NCBI GenBank assembly: GCA_025454955.1
Contig: JALONL010000003.1
Span: 186,001 to 250,000, forward strand
Direction: 5' to 3'
DNA from: Bacteroidia bacterium
GTDB taxonomy: Bacteria > Bacteroidota > Bacteroidia > Palsa-965
DNA: 64,000 bases
Position 1 is the first letter of the stretch. Each line of letters opens with the position of its first letter. Both the position numbers and the translations under genes were made by a program. Under the pieces are notes generated by a model. That model was not told the origin of the DNA and made no database searches. It saw only the letters and a program-made list of their open reading frames with translations. Positions 47,362 through 56,133 of this stretch are shown here, in pieces.

Positions 47362-48327
47362 ATGAATAAAAAATTGATTTTACTGCTGATTTTTGGAGCA
47401 CCTGTCTTTGCGTTAAGCCAGAATTACCTTCCATTACCCGCTTCCAATGCGCACTGGCAACTTTATAAATATGTATCCTCAGCCCCTGGCAATTGGTATG
47501 TGGAGTATTCATATTATCAAACAGATTCGCTTAATAACGATACCGTAGTTGCCGGAGATCAGTATTCAAAACTGTTCATACATACTTCATCAATACCATT
47601 TACAGCTTACGCGGGTTGCTACCGTACAGATACAACTGGTAAAACATGGTGGATTAATGCCCAGGACACCCTGCCTTCATTGTTGGTAGATATTGCTGTA
47701 CAGCCGGGTGATACGGTGTTTAATGTATTTGGGTATGATAACACGGGTTCACAAACTTACTATACACTTGTGGTAGATACTGTTAAGCCTTATGTGGCGT
47801 GGAATACGACTTTGAAAAGTATTTATTTAAGAAGTATTTCTCCGTTAGGTGGTTATCGGTTTTTGTGGATTGAGTCGGTGGGTAGTGCGAACAGTTTTTT
47901 AAACCGAATCGGAACAGGATTACCATCCACTGATCCCTGGTTGATATGTGCAGGGAATAATGATACTACCTGGTTTTACCGCGACGAAATGTATATCAAT
48001 CCATGGTTTGGTGATATTCTTGATACATTACCCGCAATTTCGGGGGCTTGCAGTTTGAATGCTTCTGTGTTTGTTGGCGTTGATGTGGTTGAGACGGATT
48101 ATTTCCGCACTTACCCCAATCCCGCCACAACAAATTTCATCGTCGAACCAAACTCCAGCACACCTTCCACTTTACGCATATTCACACTCTCCGGCCAGCT
48201 TATGCACTCGCAGCGCATACAAGGCCGCACAGAAATTGACGTAAGCACTTTCCCCGAAGGCATCTACCTGCTCGAATTGCAAACCCCACAGGGCATTAGT
48301 CGTCAAAAAATAATTATCAATGAATAA
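47362..48327 (+). CDS. T9SS-secreted hypothetical protein, tandem copy 1
   Basis: 321 aa. The signal peptide ends near FALSQN (residue 21). A body of about 210 residues has aromatic-rich beta strands and the phrase YRTDTTGKTWWINAQDTLPSLLVD. The T9SS sorting domain (TYPNPATTNFIVEP, LEL..G..RQKIIINE) fills the last 80. No enzymatic motif is visible. The next gene is a paralogue and starts 8 bp before this stop codon. The body is AT-rich, while the sorting domain is noticeably GC-richer. Confidence 0.82.
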   Translation: MNKKLILLLIFGAPVFALSQNYLPLPASNAHWQLYKYVSSAPGNWYVEYSYYQTDSLNNDTVVAGDQYSKLFIHTSSIPFTAYAGCYRTDTTGKTWWINAQDTLPSLLVDIAVQPGDTVFNVFGYDNTGSQTYYTLVVDTVKPYVAWNTTLKSIYLRSISPLGGYRFLWIESVGSANSFLNRIGTGLPSTDPWLICAGNNDTTWFYRDEMYINPWFGDILDTLPAISGACSLNASVFVGVDVVETDYFRTYPNPATTNFIVEPNSSTPSTLRIFTLSGQLMHSQRIQGRTEIDVSTFPEGIYLLELQTPQGISRQKIIINE

Positions 48328-49291
48328 ACAGTTACTTGTGCTGCTGCTGATTGTTCTGGTTCCTTCATTTGCCACGAGCCAGAACTACCGCCCGCTTCCC
48401 GGTGCAGGTGCCTCATGGCAGTTGGTAACGTACAGCTATTACTCCCAAACCTATAATACGCAAGATTATTACTATCTTGAAGTACCTTTGGTTAATTCCG
48501 ATACTTCCATTCAAACCAATGTATATCACAGATTAATTGAACATTCTCTGTTTTATCCTACTGGAAATTATCTCGGCGGGTTTCGTTCCGATTCAACCGG
48601 TAAAACGTGGTGGCTTCCTTCGGCTGACACTACCGAGTTTTTATTAATGGATTTAAATGTTAATCAGGGCGACACTGTAAGAAATGTATATTCAATAGAT
48701 CAGACAGGATTACCGGCTACTCATGATTTTTATGTGGATTCAACCGGAATAATGGTAACCGGCAGTTTGCCCCGAAAAACAGTTTATGTGAGGTCTGTTC
48801 CTTCGGGAATGAATATAAATATGTGGATTGAGGGATTAGGGGCATTTAACGGGTTTTTAAACAAAACATACAGTGCAGGCCCTCTTTACAGATTTGATAA
48901 TTTCCTTTGCATCTCTTATGAAGATACAGTTTGGTACACAGGCGATTCATTAACTCCCAATCCACACTATTTCTCTTATTACCCTGACAGCATTCAAACA
49001 ATGCCGGGTTCATGTGCCTTATATGTATTGTCGCTTGTGGGGCAGGAAGAACAATTGCCGGCAGAGCTTTGCATTTATCCAAATCCTGCCACATACGCAT
49101 TCATTCTCGAACCCTCCACAAACCAACTATCCACACTCCGCATCTTTTCACTATCCGCACAACTCCTGCACACCCAACGCATACAAGGCCGCACAGAAAT
49201 TGACGTAAGCACTTTCCCCGAAGGAATTTACCTGCTCGAACTGGAAACCCCGCAGGGCATTGTACGCCAAAAACTCGTGCTGCAACGCTGA
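48320..49291 (+). CDS. T9SS-secreted hypothetical protein, tandem copy 2
   Basis: 323 aa, paralogous to the preceding gene along its whole length (FRSDSTGKTWWLPSADTTEF aligns with the corresponding phrase of copy 1). Signal peptide to FATSQN, sorting domain from about residue 245 (CIYPNPATYAFILEP, RQKLVLQR). The sorting-domain DNA contains a 47-bp stretch (49178-49224) identical to 48214-48260 of copy 1, although the bodies have diverged strongly. Function unknown, secreted. Confidence 0.82.
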   Translation: MNKQLLVLLLIVLVPSFATSQNYRPLPGAGASWQLVTYSYYSQTYNTQDYYYLEVPLVNSDTSIQTNVYHRLIEHSLFYPTGNYLGGFRSDSTGKTWWLPSADTTEFLLMDLNVNQGDTVRNVYSIDQTGLPATHDFYVDSTGIMVTGSLPRKTVYVRSVPSGMNINMWIEGLGAFNGFLNKTYSAGPLYRFDNFLCISYEDTVWYTGDSLTPNPHYFSYYPDSIQTMPGSCALYVLSLVGQEEQLPAELCIYPNPATYAFILEPSTNQLSTLRIFSLSAQLLHTQRIQGRTEIDVSTFPEGIYLLELETPQGIVRQKLVLQR

Positions 49292-49371
49292 GGGAGGGAA
49301 ACGTCTGAAATAAGCCCCTCAATGGTATTAAAACCGGCCTGAAACGCATGTTTTCCGACCGGTTTTTCTCG

Positions 49372-49379
49372 TATTTTTG
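49372..49379 (+). promoter_or_regulatory. -7 promoter box of the lpx operon
   Basis: TATTTTTG matches the Bacteroidota TAnnTTTG box exactly. A possible -33 element (TTTTCCG) is at 49351. The ATG at 49385 is only 5 bp downstream of the box, so the transcript would be leaderless or nearly so. Confidence 0.5.
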
Positions 49380-49384
49380 GGGCG

Positions 49385-50422
49385 ATGCAATTCAAAGCCC
49401 AACAAATTGCGGCGCTTACCGGCGGCACTGTGCATGGTGATGCCGATGCAGCCGTTTCCAAACTCGCCAAAATTGAAGAAGGCGAGCCGGGTTCTATCAC
49501 TTTCCTCTCGAACCCGCTTTACGCGCCCCATATCTATACCACCCGCGCCACCATTGCCATTGTAAACAACGACTTTGCCCCCGAGCAGGCCCTGCCGCAC
49601 ACACTCACGCTGGTGCGTGTGCCCGATGCCCGCCAGGCATTTGCACAACTGCTCGATGCATACAACCAGTTTCGTTTCAGCAAAACAGGCGTGGATGCTT
49701 CGGCGGTGGTCTCGGCCTCGGCCAAAATTGGCAATAACGTGTACATCGGGCCGCTGGCCGTGATTAGCGACCATGCCGTAATTGGCGACAATACCCGCAT
49801 ACACGCGCACGTATTTGTGGGCGAGGCGGCTCGCATTGGTCAGAATACGCTGCTGCACAGCGGTGTGCGGGTGTATCACGACTGTGTAATTGGCAACGAC
49901 TGCATTGTGCAGGCCGGAGCCATTATTGGCGGCGACGGTTTCGGGTTTCAGCCAAACAGTGCCAACAATTACCAGAAAGTGCCGCACATTGGCAATGTGG
50001 TGCTCGAAGACCATGTGGAAATTGGTGCAAACACCACCATAGACCGCGCCACACTCGGCTCCACCATTATCCGCCGCGGGGCCAAGCTCGATAATCTTAT
50101 ACAGATTGCCCACAACGTGGAAATTGGCGAAAACACCGTAATTGCCGCACAAACCGGCGTAGCAGGAAGCACCAAAATAGGCGCAAACTGCATGATTGGC
50201 GGGCAGGTGGGCATTGTGGGCCATCTCACCATTGGCAACGGTGCCAAAATTGCCGCGCAGTCGGGCATCGGTTCCAACATTGCCGAAAACGAAATCATGC
50301 AGGGCTCGCCCGCATTCGGCATTGGCGATTACAAGCGTTCGTATGTGCTTTTCCGCGGACTGCCCGCACTCAGCGACAAGGTAAAAGCCATAGAAAAACA
50401 CCTCAACCTCAACGGAAAATAA
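49385..50422 (+). CDS. lpxD: UDP-3-O-acylglucosamine N-acyltransferase
   Basis: 345 aa. An N-terminal uridine-binding domain (residues 1-100) is followed by hexapeptide repeats forming a left-handed beta helix ([29 protein letters not shown]). The catalytic His is in [13 protein letters not shown]. It transfers a hydroxyacyl chain from acyl-ACP to the 2-amine of UDP-acylglucosamine in lipid A synthesis. It is followed by lpxC-fabZ after 22 bp and lpxA, in the order typical of Bacteroidota. Confidence 0.96.
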   Translation: MQFKAQQIAALTGGTVHGDADAAVSKLAKIEEGEPGSITFLSNPLYAPHIYTTRATIAIVNNDFAPEQALPHTLTLVRVPDARQAFAQLLDAYNQFRFSKTGVDASAVVSASAKIGNNVYIGPLAVISDHAVIGDNTRIHAHVFVGEAARIGQNTLLHSGVRVYHDCVIGNDCIVQAGAIIGGDGFGFQPNSANNYQKVPHIGNVVLEDHVEIGANTTIDRATLGSTIIRRGAKLDNLIQIAHNVEIGENTVIAAQTGVAGSTKIGANCMIGGQVGIVGHLTIGNGAKIAAQSGIGSNIAENEIMQGSPAFGIGDYKRSYVLFRGLPALSDKVKAIEKHLNLNGK

Positions 50423-50444
50423 CAGCCTCTCACACCATAGTTTC

Positions 50445-51875
50445 ATGAGCATTAAGCAACGCACTTTGCAATCGTCATGCACCGTTTCGGGTGTGGGACT
50501 GCACACGGGAAAAACTGTTAATCTTACCTTCCATCCTGCGCCCGAAAATCACGGCTTTAAATTCCGCCGCATCGATTTGCCCGAACAGCCGGTGATTGAA
50601 GCCGATGTGGACAATGTAACCGACACCGCGCGCGGCACCACGCTGGAGAAAAACGGCGGACGTGTAAGCACCGTGGAACATGCCTTAGCCGCGCTCATGG
50701 GTTGCGACCTCGACAATGTGCTCATGGACATTGACGGTCCCGAAGTGCCCATTATCGACGGAAGCGCGTGGCCGTTTGTGCAGGCGCTCGAAGCCGTGGG
50801 ATTTGTGGAGCAGGAGGCCGAACGCTATTACTTCGAGCTGAAAGAAAATCTCTCCTACGAAGATCCGGTGAAGAAAGTAGAAATGCTGGCCGTGCCGCAG
50901 GACGAATTTCGTGTAACGGTTATGGTGGACTACAACAGCGAAATTCTGGGTACACAGCACGCGTCGATGTACAAAATCGATGAGTTTAAGGAAAACATTG
51001 CCCGCTGCCGCACCTTCGTGTTTATTCACGAACTCGAAGCCCTGCTGCAGCACAACCTCATTAAAGGCGGCGATCTTGACAACGCCATTGTACTTGTGGA
51101 CCGCGAACTGCCTGCCGAAAAACTCGATCACCTGCGCAAAGTATTCAACAAGCCCAATGTGGAAGTAAAAGGCCGCGGCGTGCTCAACAATACACAACTG
51201 CATTTTTACAACGAACCCGCCCGCCACAAACTCTTGGACATTGTGGGCGATCTGGCGCTGGTGGGCGTACACATGAAAGTGCATATTCTGGCCGCCCGCC
51301 CCGGACATGCCGGCAACGTGGATTTTGCCCGCAAGCTCAAGGCACTGGTGAAAAAAGAACGTAGCAAAAAAACCGAAGTCAATTACGACCCGCAGGCCCC
51401 CGCCATTTTCGATGTGCGCGAGATCATGAAAATACTCCCGCACCGCCAGCCCTTCCTCATGGTCGATAAAATCACCGAAATAAGCGAAACGCATGTGGTT
51501 GGGGTGAAAAATATTACCATGACCGAGTTCTGGACACAGGGCCATTTCCCCGACGAACCCATTATGCCCGGCGTGCTGCTGGTAGAAGCCATGGCGCAAA
51601 CCGGCGGTGTGCTTTGCCTCAAAACCGTACCCGATCCGGAAAACTACCAGACCTACTTCCTCAAAATGGAAGGCGTGAAGTTTAAACAGAAAGTAGTACC
51701 CGGCGATTCGTGCGTGTTTAAACTCGAACTCATCGACCCCATTCGTCGCGGACTTTGCCACATGAAAGGCACTACTTACGTAAACAACAAAGTAGTAGCC
51801 GAGGCCGATATGCTGGCGCAGATTGTAAAAGTGCGCGGCATCGAAAAGAAAGAAGCTCAACCCGCCGGTGTATGA
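50445..51875 (+). CDS. lpxC-fabZ: Bifunctional LpxC deacetylase / FabZ dehydratase
   Basis: 476 aa. Residues 1-305 are LpxC, the zinc deacetylase that commits to lipid A synthesis: STVEHALAALMG with the zinc His, HKLLDIVGDLALVG with His and Asp, and RPGHAGN with the catalytic His. Residues about 320-470 are FabZ, the 3-hydroxyacyl-ACP dehydratase: ILPHRQPFLMVDKI with the active His and GHFPDEPIMPGVLLVEAMAQ with the Glu. The fusion is standard in Bacteroidota and balances lipid A against phospholipid synthesis. Its TGA overlaps the ATG of lpxA (ATGA). Confidence 0.97.
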   Translation: MSIKQRTLQSSCTVSGVGLHTGKTVNLTFHPAPENHGFKFRRIDLPEQPVIEADVDNVTDTARGTTLEKNGGRVSTVEHALAALMGCDLDNVLMDIDGPEVPIIDGSAWPFVQALEAVGFVEQEAERYYFELKENLSYEDPVKKVEMLAVPQDEFRVTVMVDYNSEILGTQHASMYKIDEFKENIARCRTFVFIHELEALLQHNLIKGGDLDNAIVLVDRELPAEKLDHLRKVFNKPNVEVKGRGVLNNTQLHFYNEPARHKLLDIVGDLALVGVHMKVHILAARPGHAGNVDFARKLKALVKKERSKKTEVNYDPQAPAIFDVREIMKILPHRQPFLMVDKITEISETHVVGVKNITMTEFWTQGHFPDEPIMPGVLLVEAMAQTGGVLCLKTVPDPENYQTYFLKMEGVKFKQKVVPGDSCVFKLELIDPIRRGLCHMKGTTYVNNKVVAEADMLAQIVKVRGIEKKEAQPAGV

Positions 51876-52648
51876 TTTCTCCACTCGCCTACATTCATCC
51901 CGACGCTAAAATTGCTTCCGGTGTAACCGTTGAACCCTTTGCCTACATTGAAGGCAATGTGGAAATCGGCGAAGGCTCGTGGATAGGGCCCAACGCCACC
52001 ATTATGAACGGTGCCCGCATTGGCAAAAACTGCCGCATCTTTCCAGGTGCAGTTATCAGCGCCATTCCGCAGGATCTGAAATTTGCCGGCGAAGAAACCA
52101 CCACCGAAATAGGCGACAATACTACCATACGCGAGTGCGTAACACTTAACCGCGGCACGGTTGATAAGTTCAAAACCGTAATCGGCAGCAACTGCCTGCT
52201 TATGGCTTACGTGCATGTGGGCCACGACAGTATGGTGGGAAATAATGTAATACTTGCCAATTCGGTCAATCTCTCGGGCCACGTTACCATCGAAGACTGG
52301 GCCATACTCGAAGGCTATGTGGGCGTGGGCCAGTTTGTGCGCATAGGCGCGCATTCGTTTATTGGCGGACAAACAGGAGTGCGCAAAAACGTACCTCCGT
52401 TTGTAAAAGCCGCCCGCGAGCCGCTGGCTTATGTGGGCGTAAACAGCATCGGCCTCAGCCGCCGCGGTTTCAGCCGCGAAAGTATTCTGGCCATTGAAGA
52501 CATTTACCGCACGCTGTATGTGAAAGGATTGAATGTATCCAATGCCGTTTCGGTAATTGAAAAGGAAGCGCCAGAATCGGCAGAGAAGGAACAGATACTT
52601 ACATTTATCCGCAATTCAAAAGACGGAATCATTCGCGGCTTAGTCTGA
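51872..52648 (+). CDS. lpxA: UDP-N-acetylglucosamine O-acyltransferase
   Basis: 258 aa from the ATG at 51872, which overlaps the previous stop by 4 bp. The upstream extension to 51755 is out-of-frame lpxC-fabZ sequence. Hexapeptide repeats (IHPDAKIASGVTVEPFAYIE onward), the catalytic His in YVHVGHDSMVGN, and a helical C-terminal domain (GLSRRGFSRESILAIEDIYRTLY) are as in LpxA. It catalyses the first step of lipid A assembly. Confidence 0.97.
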   Translation: MISPLAYIHPDAKIASGVTVEPFAYIEGNVEIGEGSWIGPNATIMNGARIGKNCRIFPGAVISAIPQDLKFAGEETTTEIGDNTTIRECVTLNRGTVDKFKTVIGSNCLLMAYVHVGHDSMVGNNVILANSVNLSGHVTIEDWAILEGYVGVGQFVRIGAHSFIGGQTGVRKNVPPFVKAAREPLAYVGVNSIGLSRRGFSRESILAIEDIYRTLYVKGLNVSNAVSVIEKEAPESAEKEQILTFIRNSKDGIIRGLV

Positions 52649-52650
52649 AC

Positions 52651-52735
52651 AGCGGGCAAAGCCCGCTGCGGAAAGTTTTCTTCGGCAAAGCCGGATAAAC
52701 TTTCCGCTAATCTGAAGCAAGTCTCCCGACTTGCT
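52651..52735. repeat. Three consecutive hairpins after lpxA
   Basis: AGCGGGC/GCCCGCT (52651-52667), GCGGAAAGTTT/AAACTTTCCGC (52668-52707) and AGCAAGTC/GACTTGCT with loop TCCC (52716-52735). The second and third form a module that recurs at 56134-56197. The first may serve as the lpx operon terminator, although no T-run follows. Confidence 0.8.
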
Positions 52736-52791
52736 AAACCAAGCCCTCTGCATCAATATTCCCATTATCCAAAGCCCAATACACACCGGGC

Positions 52792-52830
52792 ACAATTTAT
52801 TTCATCGCCTTTGGCGATGAAATAAATTGT
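52792..52830. repeat. Perfect 18-bp inverted repeat
   Basis: Arms ACAATTTATTTCATCGCC and its exact complement are separated by TTT. The core ATCGCC..GGCGAT is shared with the hairpin at 56134-56167. It lies in the 430-bp gap 52649-53078. The rest of the gap, 52831-53078, is AT-rich and holds TATTTTTA near 53050 as a possible -7 box for the next gene. Confidence 0.9.
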
Positions 52831-53078
52831 ACAGAAATAAATATTCCCCCTAAAAAATTACATTAAAATATATCAATAGATTTATCCGGAAAAAATTCCT
52901 AAAATTCCCCCAAAAATCTTCTGATAAATTCCCCACCTGAATCCGCATCCACATTAGTCCTCAAAAAACAATCAGAAACCACGTAATCACATCCCCCAAA
53001 AATCCTCACAATTCCTTTTTTAATATCCCGCTCCGCTTCGTCACAATCCTTATTTTTACCTTCAAACAAACTAAACTC

Positions 53079-53705
53079 ATGCAACATACACTTCGCCTTG
53101 CGTTCGCCTGTGCCTTGTTTGTCGGTTTTACTTCCTGTTCCGAAAACGAGGGCAAACCTGCTGCAAAAACCGATTCGGTGGCAGCACCCGCCACCGAAAA
53201 CAAACCCCAGCCCGATCAGGCAGCCACAGCCACAAAGGCTGAGTTTACCTGCAATCTCGGCGGCTCGCCGTGGCGCGGAGCCGGCTTCTTCAACTCACAT
53301 CTTTACTACGCCGGAGGAAACAGCATGTTTAAAAAGCCGTATCCTCATGCCATGATTACCTTTCGGTCAATCACGGCCAACGATACCCGCCAGCTAAACA
53401 TCATGATAAATAATTTCGACGGAAAAACCGGCGTAATTCCCGCCAAAAACCTCGAAATCCTGCTCTCCGGCTCGCCCGACGGCGATAACAAAAATTCAGT
53501 CATGCTGGGCAACGGCCGTAAAGACGCACCTTCGCCATTTACCGTAGAAATTACCAAATGGGAAAGCAAAGAGGCCAACAAAGCCATTGCTTCCGGCAAA
53601 GTAAGCGGCAAGCTCACCGGCTACCTGGGCGACAAAAGTTCTTCGGAAATTACCGACGGTGTATTTACCGATATCGAAGTGCAGGTATTTACCGAGAAGT
53701 ATTAA
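53079..53705 (+). CDS. Putative lipoprotein of unknown function
   Basis: 208 aa. A type II signal with lipobox GFTSC (Cys20) is followed by a 40-residue low-complexity Ala/Pro/Lys linker. The globular beta-rich domain (NLGGSPWRGAGFFNSHLYYAGG, MITFRSITANDTRQLNIMINNF, VSGKLTGYL) resembles small outer-membrane or periplasmic lipoproteins of Bacteroidota, but I know no function. It is monocistronic, with a terminator hairpin about 30 bp downstream. Confidence 0.78.
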   Translation: MQHTLRLAFACALFVGFTSCSENEGKPAAKTDSVAAPATENKPQPDQAATATKAEFTCNLGGSPWRGAGFFNSHLYYAGGNSMFKKPYPHAMITFRSITANDTRQLNIMINNFDGKTGVIPAKNLEILLSGSPDGDNKNSVMLGNGRKDAPSPFTVEITKWESKEANKAIASGKVSGKLTGYLGDKSSSEITDGVFTDIEVQVFTEKY

Positions 53706-53731
53706 TTCTGCATTACTGTATATGTTACCGC

Positions 53732-53764
53732 GATGAGGCCAGTCTAAAAAGCTGGCCTCATCTT
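53732..53764 (+). terminator. Terminator hairpin after the 53079 lipoprotein
   Basis: GATGAGGCCAG pairs with CTGGCCTCATC across a 9-nt loop and is followed by TTTG only, so it is a weak T-tract. Confidence 0.6.
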
Positions 53765-53794
53765 TGTATCTTGGAGCTTACAATACCAAAGCCC

Positions 53795-54346
53795 ATGCGC
53801 CATTTTTCCTTATTCATACTCTTTACCTTCCCGTTTTTATTCCAGCAAAGCAATCCGGCTCCGGCCCGCGTGCAAACCTGGCTCAACGGCCATGTGGAAC
53901 GCTGGGACGTGGAAATAGGCGATAAAAAAGGCGAGTTTGAAATTGGGTTTAAAAACGATCCCAATACGTGGCGCTACACCAGCAACGGGCAGGAAGTGCT
54001 CATCGAAACTTACTTCAAAGACCATTACAACCACTGGCAGTTCACCATCGGCAAACAGCATTTTTACCTCGAAACACAAATGCCCGGCTCGTGGACACGC
54101 TGGCAGCTTACCGGCGACACCCTGCAAAAAGTACGCATCGAAACCTTTTACGGCCAAAGCTGGGACAACTGGAATTTTGAGTCGGCCGCGGGCCGCTGCC
54201 AGATTGCCACCCGCATCCACAACCGCTTTGAAGACTGGGAAATTACCGGCCCGCACGATAAACTCAGCGAGGGCGAACGTATGGCGGCGTTGTTTCTGCC
54301 GGTGTTAATTGGCCGTATTCAGCAAAAGGGTTTGTTTAAGGATTAA
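53795..54346 (+). CDS. Small secreted protein of unknown function
   Basis: 183 aa from the ATG at 53795 (MRHFSLFILF). The upstream frame is out-of-frame lipoprotein gene. The signal peptide ends near FQQSNP. The mature part is unusually rich in Trp (about ten), with repeated W-containing beta strands at regular spacing (TWLNGHVERWDVEIGD, NTWRYTSNG, NHWQFTIGK, SWTRWQLTG, SWDNWNFES, FEDWEITG). It may be a repeat fold with one Trp-rich strand pair per repeat. No known family. Confidence 0.75.
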   Translation: MRHFSLFILFTFPFLFQQSNPAPARVQTWLNGHVERWDVEIGDKKGEFEIGFKNDPNTWRYTSNGQEVLIETYFKDHYNHWQFTIGKQHFYLETQMPGSWTRWQLTGDTLQKVRIETFYGQSWDNWNFESAAGRCQIATRIHNRFEDWEITGPHDKLSEGERMAALFLPVLIGRIQQKGLFKD

Positions 54347-54372
54347 GCTATCCTGCTTACCTTCGCTGGCGT

Positions 54373-54984
54373 ATGCAAATTGAGCTATCGTCTGTGGGGC
54401 GGCGTTTTAACCGCGAATGGATTTTCCGCCACGTCACGCACACGTTCGCGGAAGGTTCGCGCACGTTGCTTACCGGGGGCAATGGTTCGGGCAAATCCAC
54501 CTTGCTGCAGGTGGTGGCGGGCAATCTTCTGCCCAGCGAAGGCAAGGTACACCGGCACGGCGTGGACGATGCCCAGGCCTACCGCCAGCTCAGTATGGCC
54601 GCGCCCTACCTCGAACTCATGGAAGAATTTACCCTGGCCGAAAGCATTTCGTTTCAGGCCAAATTCAAGCCCTGGCGCGGGCAGCTTTCCAATGCACAGG
54701 TGCTGGAACTTTCGGGACTTACCCATGCCGCCCACAAAGCCATACGCCATTATTCCTCGGGCATGAAACAGCGCGCCCGCCTGCTGCTGGCCATTATGGC
54801 CGATACGCCTTTGCTGCTTTTAGACGAGCCCTGCGCCAATTTAGACCGCGCCGCCATGCAATGGTATGCAGGTCTGGTTTCGGCCCATATCGAAAACCGC
54901 ACCGTAATTGTGTGCTCCAACCAGCAGCCCGAAGAACATTTTTTCTGCACCTCACAGCTCAGCATCGAGCAATTCAAGCCCTGA
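54373..54984 (+). CDS. ABC transporter ATP-binding protein
   Basis: 203 aa. Walker A GGNGSGKST (residues about 36-44), signature YSSGMKQR, Walker B LLLLDEP, then a switch region (IVCSNQQPEE), with Gln/Glu where a switch His is usual. Size and layout resemble small CcmA-type ATPases. No permease is encoded next to it, so the transported substrate is unknown. In Bacteroidota such an ATPase gene commonly sits between lpxA and efp, as here. The next gene starts 4 bp after its stop. Confidence 0.9.
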   Translation: MQIELSSVGRRFNREWIFRHVTHTFAEGSRTLLTGGNGSGKSTLLQVVAGNLLPSEGKVHRHGVDDAQAYRQLSMAAPYLELMEEFTLAESISFQAKFKPWRGQLSNAQVLELSGLTHAAHKAIRHYSSGMKQRARLLLAIMADTPLLLLDEPCANLDRAAMQWYAGLVSAHIENRTVIVCSNQQPEEHFFCTSQLSIEQFKP

Positions 54985-54988
54985 AACC

Positions 54989-55444
54989 ATGTCGGCCACA
55001 CCCATCACCGATGCCTGGCACACCAACTGCCGCCACACGCAGTTTCTGCTTCATGAACTTACGCAGGAACAGTTGGACTATCGCCAAACCCCGCGCAGCA
55101 AAACCATTGCCTCCCAGTTTCGCCACATAGCCATGATGCGCAAATACTGGCTCGAAACCCTGGAGCCCGCCACCGGCAAATCCATCGCCCCGCCCGATGC
55201 CGACACCACTAACCCCGTGGAACTGGCCGGTTTTCTCACCCTCACCGCCAATCACATAGCCCGCCTGCTCGAAACCGCCGAAACCACCGGCAAACTAAAA
55301 GGCTACAAAGCCGGACCCACCATGTTTCTGGCCTACGTATGCGCCCACGAAGGCCATCACCGCGGACAAATACTGCTTTACCTCAAAACCGGCGGCCTTC
55401 CGTTTGATAAGGCCAAAAGCTATAAACTCTGGGAGTGGAAATAG
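54989..55444 (+). CDS. DinB-family protein
   Basis: 151 aa from the ATG at 54989 (MSATPITDAW). The four-helix DinB fold is indicated by a metal-binding triad: His in FRHIAMMRKYWLE and two in CAHEGHHRGQILLYLK. Members are metal-dependent proteins, some of them thiol transferases. The cofactor and substrate are not deducible here. It is probably cotranscribed with the ABC ATPase. Confidence 0.85.
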   Translation: MSATPITDAWHTNCRHTQFLLHELTQEQLDYRQTPRSKTIASQFRHIAMMRKYWLETLEPATGKSIAPPDADTTNPVELAGFLTLTANHIARLLETAETTGKLKGYKAGPTMFLAYVCAHEGHHRGQILLYLKTGGLPFDKAKSYKLWEWK

Positions 55445-55455
55445 CCCTATTTTGC

Positions 55456-55463
55456 TATCTTTG
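55456..55463 (+). promoter_or_regulatory. -7 promoter box of efp
   Basis: TATCTTTG is an exact TAnnTTTG match, 44 bp before the ATG of efp. No convincing -33 TTTG was seen at the right distance. Confidence 0.5.
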
Positions 55464-55507
55464 CGCCTCATTCCTTAGTAACGTTCAACTGATTAAACTC
55501 AATTCAA

Positions 55508-56071
55508 ATGGCAGATACCGGTGATGTAAGCCTCGGTACGTTCCTCCGCTACAACGGCGAACTTGTGCAGGTTGTAGAATGGCAGCACAGAACTCCCGGC
55601 AACCTCCGTGCTTTTTATCAGGGCAAAATGCGTGTTCTGAGCAACGGAAAACTCGTTGAAAATCGTTTCCGCTCCGGCGAAGGCGTGGAAATTGTGTATG
55701 TGGAATACCGCAACCTCCAGTTTATTTACCCCGAAGACAATAACATTGTCCTCATGGATAAAGACTCTTTCGAGCAAATCTATCTCCCCAAAGATATGAT
55801 TACCAGCGGCCTCGAATTCCTCAAAGAAGGTATGGATGTAAAAGTATGGTTTGAAAGCGACCAGCCCATTTCGGCCGAAGCCCCCAACCATGTGGAACTT
55901 CTCATCACCTACACCGAGCCCGGCCTCAAAGGCGATACCGCCACCAACACCCTGAAACCCGCCACGGTTGAAACCGGCGCTGAAGTGCGTGTGCCGCTCT
56001 TCTGCAGCGAAGGTGATATGATTCGTATCGATACCCGCAGTGGTGCTTATGTGGAGCGTGTAAAGCAGTAA
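55508..56071 (+). CDS. efp: Elongation factor P with an atypical loop
   Basis: 187 aa, full length with three domains. It relieves ribosome stalling at consecutive prolines. The loop that normally carries the modified Lys34 (E. coli PGKGQAF) reads P30-G-N32-L-R34-A-F here, so the modified position is Asn. The rest is clearly EF-P (GKMRVLSNGKLVENRFRSGEGVE, VLMDKDSFEQIYLPKDMI, VETGAEVRVPLFCSEGDMIRIDTRSGAYVERVK). An Arg lies two residues later. Whether it is modified cannot be seen. A terminator follows. Confidence 0.93.
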   Translation: MADTGDVSLGTFLRYNGELVQVVEWQHRTPGNLRAFYQGKMRVLSNGKLVENRFRSGEGVEIVYVEYRNLQFIYPEDNNIVLMDKDSFEQIYLPKDMITSGLEFLKEGMDVKVWFESDQPISAEAPNHVELLITYTEPGLKGDTATNTLKPATVETGAEVRVPLFCSEGDMIRIDTRSGAYVERVKQ

Positions 56072-56093
56072 GTAATTTCCTTTCTTACATATA

Positions 56094-56120
56094 CAAAGTC
56101 CGGCTTTTGGCCGGACTTTG
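56094..56120 (+). terminator. Terminator of efp
   Basis: CAAAGTCCGGC pairs perfectly with GCCGGACTTTG across a 5-nt loop, followed by TCGTTT. Confidence 0.75.
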
Positions 56121-56133
56121 TCGTTTGCTGCGG

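Noticed and set aside
49328..51884. Antisense ORFs of 392 and 399 aa across lpxD and lpxC-fabZ
   Set aside because: They lie opposite well-recognised genes and show His/Val/Gly-rich shadow composition without any family signature.
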